Shown here piece after piece: positions 35,888-46,994 of a stretch of 64,000 nt of DNA (positions within the stretch are counted from its first letter, which is position 1; every line of letters starts with the position of its first letter). The DNA comes from Channallabes apus. Its lineage: Eukaryota > Chordata > Actinopteri > Siluriformes > Clariidae. The position numbers were made by a program, and so were the translations under genes. A model generated the notes under the pieces. It made no database searches. It saw nothing but the letters and a program-made list of their open reading frames with translations, and was not told where the DNA came from. Location: assembly GCA_030522415.1 (NCBI GenBank), contig CM060121.1, positions 22,107,142 through 22,171,141 of the forward strand. The letters are read 5' to 3'.

Positions 35888-36485
35888 TTACAGTCCACGC
35901 TGAGAAAGTGTCACATAGCTGCGCTCAGGTAAATCTCTTTGTATCTCATGCAACGTTATCTCTTTGTCACCCTCTGGTGGTGAAGCAGACATCCATGCTT
36001 TAATAGCATCCTTGTTGGGCATCAGACAGTATCCAGATGGGTGAGAAAAAATTACATTGGACACTACAGCTGGACTTGGGGTGTATGCTGGGGGACCATC
36101 GTTGGGGAGCTCTGACTTACTGGGGTCTTTCTCACTAGCTAGATTTTTGATTGCGTTTGAGCATTCTGAAGTTGGATTTTTGGGTGGGGATAAAACATAG
36201 CCTCCTTTTATTGGGAAGGGATCTTTGGGGCTCTCTGAAATGTATCTTCCATCATCATCAAAGGTTAAGATCGAAGAGCATGTGTCCGAAGTTTCAGTTG
36301 GTGCCGAAGAGTCCTCGCGGCAGAGGATGTAAGGTCCGATAAAACTTATGCCTGATTTATCAGTCATTCTGCTACTTTCAGCAAGTAAAGATGAGTGGCT
36401 CGAGCCTAATTCCCATCCTGATTCGCTCTTGCCAAAACTCATACCAAGGTCATCGTTGCAGGCCAGGATTGGATACTCAGAAATA
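35888..36485 (-). CDS. csf2rb: csf2rb exon 13 (signalling tail, stop at 35888)
   Basis: Last coding exon, 199 codons plus TAA. It carries tyrosines in GPYILC, GRYISE, GGYVLSPP, PAYTPS, SGYCLMP and SYVTL, the last nine residues from the end. GPY(I/L)L and GYC-type motifs have counterparts in human CSF2RB (GPYLGPP, GDYCFLP). A minus-strand AATAAA lies near 35457-35462. Confidence 0.87.
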
Positions 36486-39400
36486 CTGCAACAAACATAA
36501 GATTAAGAAATAAACATTTCATTGTAAACTCACTGAATTATAAATTTGTGTTTGTTGTGGGTATCTTGTGCCAGTCAGAGACCCTAACCCTAACCCTAAT
36601 GCCTATCCTCAGGAAAAGTCATAAAAAAAATTCACCATGGCCAAAAACTACTTAATATTTTCACTAACAAAAAAAAAAAAAGTTCATTAATTATAGTCAG
36701 ATGATTTCCTGTGCATTTCATGTTTTTTCCTGTGCACCCGGGTAACTGCTGTGTAGCGGAAACATTTATAAAGTCTGATAAACCTGTATGCGTTTAATGC
36801 CAATAACTGAGCATGCTCACTACACTATGGTGAAAAATGGTGGACAATGTATCTCACCATGACCTGGTATACAATTTTCCTGGAAAAAAGGCTGGTTTTA
36901 GGAAAAATTATACAAGTAAACCAGCAACAAAGGAAAATCTTAACTTGATCGTAGCCTTTAAAGTTCATAGCATTTTAACCTTTTATTTTAAATGAACAAA
37001 CATAGGGTTCAGGATTGTGAAGTAAACAGTTATATATCCTTTTTTAAAGGCCAAAATAGGCAATATGATTAAGTCAAATTTTAGCTCAACTACTAAAAAA
37101 TGAGTCATATAGGCAAAGAAATAGCAAAGATATACATCACGTGATCATGTGTTTTTATTGTTGCTTTGGAGTGTTTCCATGACCAAAAAAACAGTGCTCA
37201 TTTTGAGAGTTCTACATTTTTGAGATGTTATTCACATATTTCGGTAGTGGTAAAATTTACCCTTTACAAACGTAATTTTTGTTTTGCCTGACATACAAAA
37301 ACTCAAATGTTCATAGCTGTCTGAAGCCTCCCCGTTAACACACATCAGCAAGGCTTACATATAATATATATTTTTAAATTGTCATTGACCTACTGTATGC
37401 TGTGTTGCCAGCACAGAGTTTTAAAGGTTTTAATATGACTAAGCAAAATCTGTGAGAAGTATTAACAATGATAAATACTAGTTGGCTTACACAAACTGAT
37501 GATCGATTATAAAATGGTTACTGACTCCCATGAAACAGGTGGTAACACTATTTCTTGTGAATTCATTTCCATGTTCCATTTTTTTGTTTGTGGTGGAGAG
37601 GTAAACTCATATGTTAATATGAAAGTGTACTATACAGTTGATTTGACTTCAGAAAAAAAGTGTTTAAAAGTGTCTAGCAGAAGAATTGATGTTAATGTAA
37701 AAAACAGTCTTACCTGCCCTTACAGATGATAGGATTATCTGAGCTCTGTATGATAAACACAGAGCTTCTCTCTGTGGCCGTGTATGGATTGGCCTCGCCA
37801 ACCTTAAATTTCTGTGAGAGGAAAAAAGGTCATTGAACGCTACATAGACTGAATTGATAAGCCTGAAAATCTATGGAAATGTATTACGGGATGTCTCACA
37901 TATAGATTTTTAAAAATGTGTTTACCAGTGTTGTTCATATGGGAAAGTTTGCTGTAAGTAAATGTTTATTTCACATTTTTGGGGTGTGTCGGTGTTTTTT
38001 TTTACTTTGTAACTGACAGGGGAAACTTGAGGAGAAAAACCGTTTCAGGAAGTTTCCTGACATCAACAGGAATAAGGCTTTGTGTGTTAATGCCAGCATG
38101 ACAAGTTGTGTTTTTACGTGTAATTAACATTAAATGGGAGAACAGAGTTACTGCCCCAAAATGAGCGGTAATCCCATTTTGATTTATCCACAAAGAGACA
38201 GAAGGATTCAAAGTCTTATGCAGCACTGGGGAAAAAATAGCGACTGGCCATATGTGCATAAACAACAATGGAGCGTTGGCCTGTCTGCATATTTGCGGCT
38301 TCTCTTTAAACATGGTCAGCTTTGGGATTCCCTTGGTGAATTGGAGGAAAAGTCTCCCTAGTTAGAAATGTGGAACATTTTAGAGCAGCAGAGGAATCAT
38401 AAATTAAGTTAAGGTCTATTTATTTAATATTTTACTTAATTTACACATCCTCTTTAAATGTTATGAATGTTTTTATATGAAAAAAATATAATCATAGTGT
38501 TGGAAATTTGTAATATTGGTAATTATTTGGGGTGGAACAGATTATCTGCATTTACATTATTTCCATTGGGGAAATGCGATTTACAATACAAAGTTTTGCC
38601 TTAAGTACTGTCCTCTGGAACGGGTTAACTTGGTATGCCGAGGTTCCACTCCCTCTCCAGTACTTTCCCTTTTTGATTATTTTCCAATAACATCACAGTC
38701 AGTAATGTTTTATTCTTTGCTTGCATATTGTATATAATAAAAGCATAAATATTGTGATAAGACTTTACAGTGGGGAAACAATCCTAATCGGGACAATGGG
38801 ACAATGCTGCTTACCTTGTTGCTCATTTCCCCTAGGACTTTGCTGTGTATGGGAGAGGGAATGGATACGTTCCATAGTACAACTTGCCTATAAAACAAGT
38901 GCCCACACACACACACACACACACACATTATATATCATTCTGTTAATAAGTAGCGTGGGCGTAGCAAATAGTTATACTGAATGATTTACCTGTGGCAGGC
39001 TGGAAGAGCATTATACAGGATGATAAAAAGCACGGCCACAAATGCAGTTATCAAGATGTAAATTATAGTGCTGTGCCATGATTCTAGACACACACACAAA
39101 AACACACACATACAAAGAGATACAGTAAAGGTAAGTACTCTAATGTACAGTATAGTGCAAAAGTATGAGAACCCTAGTGAATACATACTGTAATGAAGAA
39201 AACACATTAAAATAGCTACAAGCCATTCACTCTCCTTAGAGATCTCGTAATATTACAAGGGTGCTCTTGCTTTTGCATACACTTTAAAAATAAAAGTTTT
39301 TTTTTTTAAATTCATGAATGCATTGTTGTCTTCACTTCTTCATCAAAGGTGAATCTTTGTCCTCATGGGGCTGCTTTCAGGAGACATGTGAAAGTCTAAT

Positions 39401-42400
39401 GAAGCAAGTTTAGGACTGGAGGAAGGATGCTTTAATACCACAAAGTTCTTACAGAATGTTGATAGTGTAAAAAGTGAAAGCAACACCCTTCGATATGAAG
39501 CCCCAATGTGTTTAATCTGAAGTTTAGATTTCGGCTCTTCAATAAGCATCTCACTGTAATGAGCATTATTAATTGTTGAACCTTTTTCCTAAAAGTGTTT
39601 CAATACTGGCCTTTGAGAATCCCAGAAAACTGTAAACATCAATTTTCCAGCTGATAGTTGACTTTTGAACTTTTTCTTGGTCAATGATTGAGGATTTTCC
39701 GTTCCAACTTTGCTGTTTACTCTCATAGTGATGAATCCGTGTCTTGTCACCAGGAATAATTCTCTTTAAGAAACCTTCCTTATAGGCACAGTCTACGTTT
39801 TGTTCACAGATATCCAAACACTTCTGTTTATGCTCTTCTGTGAGTTGTTTTGGTACCAGGTACGCCCTCAGAGCACAAAAAAACAGATCACTGCACTCTG
39901 CTCTTCTTTCGTGCAAATCAGAAGTGGGGCATCAATTATTGCTCAAACATGAACTGATGTAACAGATTCACACCTGCACAGCAGTGACTGGGGAGACAGT
40001 ATCTTTGAACGGAAAGTGCTGATAAGAAGCTTTATAAATTTTTGATTCACCCTCATATATTCATTGATATATCCTGAACATTAAACAAATATTATCTAGT
40101 AACATGCAGTATATTCCCTTTATAACCTTCTTCTTTTCCCCATAAAAGTTTTTTAGATCGAATCAGTTGTAATATTTGGACCCAAACCCTTATAAACAAT
40201 AGCAAGTCAGAGGTCAGGGTTACCTGGATCAGTGGTGAAGGATATGGGATCAGACCAGTCAGAGGGTCGTCCAGAAAATTCATTGGCAGGAACTGCTCTC
40301 ACTGTAACCTTGTAGACTGTAGAAGGTAACAGCTTGGTGGGAACATTGCAGCTGAGCTCTGCTTCAGAGACTTCGAATTCCACCTTATGCTAAAAAGTCA
40401 GATTGAGAGCCAGTGAGAGGATTCCCAAAAGACTGATACTATAGGGTGACTGACATTATACAGTGGGATGCGTAAGTTTGGGCAGCCTTGTTAATCTTCA
40501 TGATTTTCCTGTATAAATCATTGATTGTTGTGATAAAAAATTTCAGTTAAATATATCTTATAGGAGACACGCACAGTGATATTTGAGAAGTGAAACAAAG
40601 TTTATAGGATTTACAGAAGGTGTGCAATAATCGTTTAAACAAAATTAGGCAGGTGCATAAATTTGGGCACCACAAAAAAGAAATGAACTCAATATTTAGA
40701 AGATCCTCCTTTTGCAGAAATAATAACCTCTAAACGCTTCCCGTAGCTTCCAATGAGAGTCTGGATTCTGGTTGAAGGTATTTTGGACCATTCCTCTTTA
40801 CAAAACATCTCTAGTTCATTCAGGTTTGATGGCTTCCGAGCATGGACAGCTCTCTTTAACTCACACCACAGAGTTTCAATTATATTCAGGTCTAGGGACT
40901 GAGATGGCCATTCCAGAACGTTGTACTTGCTCCTCTGCATGAATGCCTTAGTAGATTTTGAGCAGTGTTTAGGGTCGTTGTCTTGTTGAAAGATACAGCC
41001 CCGGCACAGCTTCAGCTTTGTCACTGGTCCCTAGACATTGGTCTCCAGAATCTGCTGATATTGAGTGGAATCCATGCATCCCTCAACTTTGACAAGATTC
41101 CCAGTCCCTGCACTGGCCACACAGCCCCACAGCATGATGGAACCACCACCATATTTTAAAGTAGGTAGCAGGAGTTTTTCTTGGAATGCTGTGTTCTTTT
41201 TCCTCTATGCATAATGCCCCTTGTTATGCTCAAATAATTCAATTTTAGTTTCATCAGTCCACAGCGCCTTATTCCAAAATGAAGCTGGCTTCTCCAAATG
41301 TGCTTTAGCATATCTCAAGCGGCTCTGTTTGTACTGTGGGCGGAGAAAAGGCTTCCTCTGCATCACTCTCGCATACAGCACCTCCTTGTGTAAAGTGTGC
41401 CGAATAGTTGAATGATGTTGTAGGTCTTTGGTGCTGGTCTGTGGGTTGACTCTGACTGTTCTCACCAGTCGTCGCTTCTGCTTATCCGAGATCTGAACAA
41501 ACTTTGTTTTCAGGTCATTTGAGAGTTGTTTTGAGACCCCCATGTTGCTACTCTTCAGAGAATATTCAAAGAGGAGGAAAACTGCCCCCCTTAAATACTC
41601 TTTCTCATAATTAGATTCACATCTGTGTGGAGGTCAGGGGTAACTGAGCTTACTAAGCTAATTTGAGGTCCAATAATTAGTTCAAAAGGTTTTGGAATCA
41701 ATAAAATGACAACAGTACCCAAATTTATACACCTGGATTTGAACAAAATCGTTAAAGGCTTTGCATCTAGGTTTAACTAAAAGTTTGCTACAATTGTTCA
41801 AATTCACTGACTCCTAAAATGGTGACATTAATGGCCATACATCAATGTTATACAACTTCTATTAAACACAAATAATGGCATAAAGTGGGATTATCTTTCT
41901 GTTATGCAAATAACTACAACTTGTTCCTTGTTGTTAAAGACAGAGATTGAACAAATTCAAAACCAGGCGCCAACCTTTGTGTCATTGCTTTCGATTGACA
42001 CCTCATAAGATAGGTGGAGTTCGTCGCTAGCCTTAGGTCGGTCCCAGCTCAGCTTCCAACCACCATCCTTATAATGTGTCTTAAGGTTTAAAGGCCTATG
42101 TGGCTGAACTGTGAATCAAAAGAAGGAAGTAAGCATCATATTTTGCAATCAATCAGGTTAGATTACATGCATAGGATGCACAGCAGCACATTGGGCAGTA
42201 TCAGGGTCCTGGATTAATTCATGAGCTTTGTTATGATCTGTGCAGGGGTTTGCATTTTCTCCTTTTGTCCCCATGTGTCCCCTTACAGAATCAAAAGAAA
42301 ATCAGGGAAATTAGTATAAAGTCTGTGAGAAAATATGTACGAATCATAATGATCAGATTGTCCCTGATGAGCAAGCTGAGGGCGAGGGTGGCAAGGAAAA

Positions 42401-43077
42401 ACTCCCTGAGATGTCAATAGGAAGAAAGCTAGAGAGGAAGCAGACTCAAAAGGGAATGAATCCTTGGGTGATAATGTATAGCAGGAATTGTTTTGCAGTC
42501 CTACCGTGTGTTAGGTGTGGAATATAGAAGTTGCTCTATTTTCTTATGATGTTTTTATAATTGTACAAATGTTTTTCCTGACAAGATCGTATTTATCTAA
42601 GGCGTTCTTAGAAGTTTCAGGATAATAACTGGCTTAACCTTGGACACAGTTTCTCTATCATGAGCAATAATAAAGATATCACACTCACTCACCGTTTTTA
42701 GAGAAAAGATTGATCTTGATCTTTCTTAAAGTCCTGATATCTACTGTCAACAGTTCAGGTTCAGAGCTATCCAATGAGCATGTAAAATCCACAATGGTTC
42801 CAGAGTGTAGATCTTCAGAGTAGCTGTTACAGGAGATACATTTCCTGAAAAGATCAAGAAATAACAGGGAAATTACTTACAGTTGTGTATAAAATATTTT
42901 TGCTGTGTAAGCAGGGAAGCAATACTCACACACTCGTTCTGTTGGTGTTGCCACAGAGTTGATATGAGAGAAACTCTGCTTGGCTTTTCTGTACCTGCCA
43001 ACTACATGTCACCCCTCCTTCCCTAATTACACACTGCAGATTAATGACCCCATCTATTAGATGAATGAAGAAAGAGT

Positions 43078-43110
<33 letters not shown>

Positions 43111-45125
43111 ATAGAAATAGAAGAGTGAGTGAATTAGTTGCATAGGAAGAATTTTAATCACATATGCAGTGTATTACAGCAAAGCAACTTCAGGTTGTTA
43201 AAAGTTGGGTTCAGAGCACATGGTTGGCTATGATACAGAACTTGTAAAGAAGAAAGAGTTAAGGGATCAAACTGACAGCTTGCAGGGTTTGGTCTTGAGC
43301 CACTGACCTTCTGATTAATAACCCAGAGCTGTACTGTACGTAACTGTTAAGTTGAAACTGAATATTTCCATTTAGTTTACACTGTGAGTAATTTGTCTAA
43401 AGGTGTGCTTTCACAGTTTGAAACAGAGCATGAAACTTAAAGAACCCCTGACCTCAAAAAGATGATTATCTTATTAGTAAAAAAAAAAAAAAATCCTGAC
43501 TTTAACCCAGTGGTTCTCACACATTTTCTGTCATTCCCCACTTAAGGGGGTGAGCGAATTTTCAAGACCCACTTGTCAACAAAATTATAACGAAATCGGC
43601 CAAGTTTACTGTTTATCAATTTCTAAACCAATAAGATCAAATAACACCAAGTTAAAAACAGATAAAATACACGTGCCATTGTTATAAAAGGCTTACATTG
43701 TCACTTATCTTTGCATAATTGACCCCATGTTTATTAGCTGCTCAGCAATCAATTGAGGGTTAAGGGCCTTGCTCAAGGGTCCAACAGTGGCAACTTGGTG
43801 GTTGTGGGGTTTGAACCTGGGATCTTCCGATCCGTAGTCCAATGCCTTAACCACTGAGCTACCCCTGGCCCGGGGGTATTCTGTATTCCCCGCTAGTGGG
43901 GCGCACCCCACACTTAGAGAACCACTGCTTTAACCTAAGCATATCAATATGCAATACATTTATTTTATCAGAACATGTGTATTAAGGTTACTGATGAACA
44001 CAAGCTTGGTTTTTCACCTCAAATGTTTTCACACGTTATGACCAAAATTTAGACCAGAATGTAACAAATGTACTGTATATCAAGAAAAACTGATTTTTAA
44101 TAGAGAATAAAGTACAATTCACAATTAATCATTCGGAAATGTGTTGTTTAAGTTTGTTTTAAAGCTGTTTGTTGAATCCTGTAATAATCAATGCCAGCTG
44201 TACCTTCCTCAGTCACCCAGTCCACTCTGGTGCTCCAGTCACTCCAATGGCCTAAGGTGCCCCGCGCTCGCACCCTGGCTTCGTATGAATAGCCCGGCAA
44301 GAGAACCTGACTTTCTATCACAAACTGTGTGCTACTGATATCATCTACCACCTAGCATGCAAATGAAAGAAAGAAAAGATTAGATCTCTAAGGCAAACAG
44401 ACAAATTGTCACATTTTTACCGCAGATGTCTATCTGGTTTCAAGCAATTCTGTTGTGCTGTATTATCTTGCTTGAAAATCTTAATGGGGTTTGAGGTTAC
44501 TGTGTTGTTGTTTTCTCAGAACAGTGGAATAATGTCACTGAATGTGAATTTTCTGATAGACAAAAAAGAGAGACTAGAGGGTGATGTGTTAGAGTGTGAA
44601 AGGTGAACAAGATCACACTGAAGTATACTGTATATCTTACTCTGGCCTAATTGACCCCTAAGCTTCTTGTTGAAAGGTGAAGTGTGTGTGTCTGTCTTTG
44701 TGTACTCACAATCCACTCATCTTTATGTTTTCTGTACTTGAGCTGGTAGGTAAGGTTTGATGAGAGAGGGGACGATGAATGATACGGGCTGCTCCAGCTA
44801 AGCAAGCGGCCGCCACCATTCTCTTTTTTCCCAGAAAAATTAGTCGGAGGCAGGACCTTGCCTAAAAAAATATGCTTTCAGTTTAAATTTTTTTGTAAGA
44901 GTTACAAGTTTCAACCCAATTGTTTGAATGAACACATAAGCACACACGAAATTTTCTCACCTTGTGCAGCTAGGCTAAAAGTTGTCTTTTTAGAGGGGCA
45001 GGATATGTTGAAAGAGACGGTAAAGTTGCCCATGAAAAATATATCTGTTTTACAGATACAACTCCGGGTAAAATCTCTCCTAGACCGACCATCAGGGACA
45101 CATGGAATTCCTCTACAGTTTTACA

Positions 45126-45165
<40 letters not shown>

Positions 45166-46994
45166 GAAAGAATTGGGCTTAAATTTATAAATATCATTCA
45201 TGTCTTCTCCTTTCTTACATTTTATTGTAATTTGTTCCTTACCCGATGATTGGCATGTGTGAATGTGTATGTTGCTTCTCCTCCCAGGTGCAGCGTATCT
45301 GAGTGGTGAAGTCATTATAGCACTGCAACGACCCCATCACAGATGAACCTTAAAAAGGGTCAGAGGTCATACAGTATGATAAGGTAATCTGTCAGAAAAG
45401 GCTTGGAGCCATAAGCATGTGAGACCTTCATTTGTTGAAAAGCAAGCATGGTGTGTAATACAACAGGCAACTGCTACATTTGATTGTACAGAATAACAGA
45501 ACAGTTAAAACACCCTTTATTCCTATATATAATTCCCTAATTAGCTTATCCCAGTGTTTCACTAGTGCATGGTTAAACATTTTCTCAGTACATCGGAGCC
45601 ATGATCGGACTCCGTGCTTCGCGTCTGAAATCCTAGCCTTCCAAGAACTCCATTAATGGCCCAAACATGTGGAAATGGCATGGACTGTGAGTCGGGACTT
45701 TTCATCGTGTGTGGTAATAACTCCCAGCTGTGTTCCTGTAATGTGGAAGTGTGGTGTTGTGAATGATTGTGAATGTAAATGATTGTGTGTGTATACAGTA
45801 GTTTCCAAAGACAGATGCATCATACTGCAAGTTGCTGACATGTCTATTAGCTGAATGTTCACAGAAATGACAGAAGTGGACTTCAAGCCACCTCACCTCG
45901 TCATTCACGAACATATGGACTTTGTTAAAATATTTCCACCATTCAGATGTTTTACTGCAGCAACTAATTCGAACAATTCTTGATTCTAGATGTTTAGAAG
46001 ACATGTTTTTATTTATTTATTTATTTTGACATTTTCTATGGTAGCAGCTCAGACCATGGTTCTGGCTGTACTGCAAATACTGCACAAGTTTTAATATAAT
46101 AAGCTAACTGCAATTTCTTGTCATTCTTGCCACAATAACAACTAACACAGAGACTTTGGCATGCACCAAAAAATAGTGTGTAATTGTTAATGTGCTGAGG
46201 AGACGTTTACTCATCAGTGTAAGATAGCACTGTGCCTTTAAGCTTTTACAACATAAGAAACTTTAAAATTATTGGTCATGAGCTTCGGTTAATGTTCACA
46301 TCAATCATCAGAATGGGGGAGAGATGCTATCTCATTTTATTTGGTCATGGAATAGTGTTGGTTGTGGTGTAAATCATTCCAAAACTGCTGAGATACTGCG
46401 ATTTTCAGACTGGTGCAAAACAACAAAAAACATCCAGTGAGTGGTAGATCTGTAGACAGAAATGGCTTGTTGATAAGAGAGGGTTCGAGCAGTATGGCTA
46501 GAGTGGTTCAGACTTACAGGAAGCAGTAACTAAAATAAAACAAGCCTTAAAACCACAGTGAACTGAAACGTCGACACCGAAAGCACACCACTTTGAATCT
46601 TGAAGTGGCTAGACTACAACAACAGAAGACGACATGCTTAAAATCACAGAAAACACATTTTCCCCATTTTGATGTCATTCACGTAAGCTTCAAATTTTCT
46701 TTATTACATTAAGAATTCTGATTGGATAATTGCATGAATGAGCATGGGTACAAGTTGTTCTGTTAATGTTTCCAGTAAACATCATAAACCGTGATCCTTA
46801 ACCATGTGATGTGCCGTGAGAATGGGAAAGAATATAGAATAGTGTCCAGAAAAACCTACTGAAAGTAGTTGTGTTTGCCTTTACTTACTGTGATGAGTAG
46901 AGGATTCCAAAGGCTCAAGCTCGCATTGCTCAAGCTTGGAGCTCAGTACCAGCAGAGGTATCGCTACAATAAGCAGTGTCCTCAGGGACAACAT
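35888..46994 (-). CDS. csf2rb: Cytokine receptor common subunit beta, spliced
   Basis: Class I cytokine receptor, the signalling chain for GM-CSF/IL-3/IL-5-type ligands via JAK2/STAT5. Thirteen exons (46994-46889, 45348-45243, 45112-44961, 44861-44710, 44351-44204, 43053-42930, 42844-42693, 42108-41975, 40389-40224, 39083-38990, 38887-38815, 37811-37714, 36485-35888) join in phase to 700 codons. Layout: signal peptide, four fibronectin-III domains, WSDWS (208-212), PSDWSD (400-405), one membrane helix (about 418-437), box 1 IPSPIHSKV (from about residue 453) and a 250-residue tail with tyrosine motifs (GPYILC, GGYVLS, SGYCLMP, SYVTL). LQCYNDFTTQIRCTW closely matches human CSF2RB LRCYNDYTSHITCRW. 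Two receptor modules rather than one argue against IL2RB. Human CSF2RB is longer (897), mostly in the tail. Confidence 0.85.
36582..36599. repeat. Three telomere-type CCCTAA units in csf2rb intron 12
   Basis: CCCTAACCCTAACCCTAA, about 100 nt upstream of exon 13 on the gene's strand (higher coordinate). Short interstitial telomeric sequence. Confidence 0.9.
37714..37811 (-). CDS. csf2rb: csf2rb exon 12 (membrane-proximal tail)
   Basis: 98 nt, phase 0 to 2. Encodes KFKVGEANPYTATERSSVFI, then IQSSDNPIICKG. It occupies the place where human has its box 2 area (SEVSPLTIEDP). Frame is fixed by both neighbours. Confidence 0.8.
38815..38887 (-). CDS. csf2rb: csf2rb exon 11 (box 1)
   Basis: 73 nt between TTTTATAG and AAG|GTAAGC, phase 2 to 0. 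Encodes VVLWNVSIPSPIHSKVLGEM. The Trp plus IPSP pattern matches the JAK-binding box 1 of human CSF2RB (KWEEKIPNPSKS). It lies next to a CA repeat. Confidence 0.82.
38908..38928. repeat. (CA)n microsatellite beside csf2rb exon 11
   Basis: About ten CA units 20 nt upstream of the exon 11 acceptor on the gene's strand. Confidence 0.9.
38990..39083 (-). CDS. csf2rb: csf2rb exon 10 (transmembrane)
   Basis: 94 nt, phase 1 to 2. Encodes STIIYILITAFVAVLFIILY, one hydrophobic helix, then NALPACHR on the inner side. Confidence 0.88.
39146..39960 (-). mobile_element. mariner-type transposase relic in csf2rb intron 9
   Basis: Minus-strand frame 39916-39569 reads LTEEHKQKCLDICEQN, then PGDKTRIHHYESKQQSW, matching the mariner TGDETW-HHYDPESK region. 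The 39549-39343 segment continues toward the C-terminal half in degraded form. A terminus-like ACAGTATAGTGCAAAAG lies near 39148. Confidence 0.75.
40224..40389 (-). CDS. csf2rb: csf2rb exon 9 (domain 4, PSDWSD)
   Basis: 166 nt, phase 0 to 1. Encodes LLPSTVYKVTVRAVP and SGRPSDWSDPISF. The WSXWS box is altered to PSDWSD, resembling the human domain 2 version (SGRPSKWSPE). Confidence 0.86.
40461..41760 (-). mobile_element. Tc1-like transposon relic in csf2rb intron 8
   Basis: Left terminus CAGTGGGATGCG follows TA at 40461. Broken transposase frames on the minus strand are 41543-41205 (MGVSKQLSND..., LWTDET) and 41024-40689 ([24 protein letters not shown]). A gap and frameshifts separate them. 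The right terminus is degraded near 41760. Confidence 0.85.
41975..42108 (-). CDS. csf2rb: csf2rb exon 8 (domain 4, first part)
   Basis: 134 nt, phase 1 to 0. Encodes VQPHRPLNLKT, GGWKLSWDRP and LHLSYEVSIESN. The donor AAG|GTTGGC is less typical than the others but keeps phase. Confidence 0.8.
42693..42844 (-). CDS. csf2rb: csf2rb exon 7 (domain 3, second part)
   Basis: 152 nt, phase 2 to 1. Encodes KCISCNSYSEDLHSGTIV, then CSLDSSEPELL and RKIKINLFSKN. Lengths 152/152/152 in exons 3, 4 and 7 fit the repeated-module gene structure. Confidence 0.82.
42930..43053 (-). CDS. csf2rb: csf2rb exon 6 (domain 3, first part)
   Basis: 124 nt, phase 1 to 2. Encodes GVINLQCVIREGGVTCSWQV, a second receptor module that parallels human NLECFFDGAAVLSCSWEV. 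The GTGTGTGAG around the donor makes the exact junction choice depend on frame. Confidence 0.83.
43077..43108. repeat. (GT)n/poly-G tract
   Basis: GT repeat followed by about 17 G, interrupted by one T, 25 nt upstream of csf2rb exon 6 on the gene's strand; on that strand it is a CA/C tract. Confidence 0.9.
43705..43880 (-). mobile_element. tRNA-derived SINE, second family, in csf2rb intron 5
   Basis: The complement reads GGGGTAGCTCAGTGGTTAAG, then GATCCCAGGTTCAAACCCCA and GACCCTTGAGCAAGGCCCTT. It lies antisense relative to the window but sense to csf2rb. Confidence 0.82.
44204..44351 (-). CDS. csf2rb: csf2rb exon 5 (domain 2, WSDWS)
   Basis: 148 nt, phase 0 to 1. Encodes LLPGYSYEARVRARG and GHWSDWSTRVDW: the WSXWS box that marks class I cytokine receptors. 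Confidence 0.9.
44710..44861 (-). CDS. csf2rb: csf2rb exon 4 (domain 2, first part)
   Basis: 152 nt, phase 1 to 0, separated from exon 3 by only 99 nt. Encodes KVLPPTNFSG, LLSWSSPYHS and LTYQLKYRKHKDEW, a typical fibronectin-III strand pattern. Confidence 0.85.
44961..45112 (-). CDS. csf2rb: csf2rb exon 3 (domain 1, second part)
   Basis: 152 nt, phase 2 to 1. Encodes GIPCVPDGRSRRDFTRSCIC and MGNFTVSFNISC: further cysteines and two N-glycosylation sequons (NFT, NIS). The acceptor two bases downstream would hit a stop, which fixes this boundary. Confidence 0.83.
45127..45162. repeat. (CA)n microsatellite beside csf2rb exon 3
   Basis: About 18 CA units immediately upstream of the exon 3 acceptor on the gene's strand (a GT repeat there). 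Confidence 0.93.
45243..45348 (-). CDS. csf2rb: csf2rb exon 2 (domain 1, first cysteine pair)
   Basis: 106 nt, phase 1 to 2. Encodes SLQCYNDFTTQIRCTWEE, the strongest single match to CSF2RB, with the first disulfide pair (Cys45, Cys55) of the cytokine-receptor fold. Confidence 0.87.
46330..46660 (+). mobile_element. Degenerate Tc1 transposase 5' fragment
   Basis: Interrupted frames resemble the N-terminal half of another fish Tc1 lineage (GLLDERG..RMARLVRADRK, then RRTLRRMGYNSRRPH). Here it is heavily mutated. It lies just downstream of the csf2rb exon 1 region. Confidence 0.45.
46889..46994 (-). CDS. csf2rb: csf2rb exon 1 (signal peptide)
   Basis: ATG at 46994 opens MLSLRTLLIVAIPLLVLSS, a classic signal peptide, then KLEQCELEPLESSTHH. 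Donor A|GTAAGT in phase 1. Any further 5' exon would be untranslated. Confidence 0.85.

Noticed and set aside
38281..38357. Alternative csf2rb box 1 exon (frame with FPPIHQGNPKADH after an AG)
   Set aside because: It has no acceptable donor (only GTTTAA before a stop). The exon at 38815-38887 has canonical sites, the right phases and a better IPSP box.
35888..46994. Identification of the receptor as il2rb, also near PDGFB in human
   Set aside because: IL2RB has one two-domain module. This gene has four domains and closer exon 2 and tail similarity to CSF2RB.
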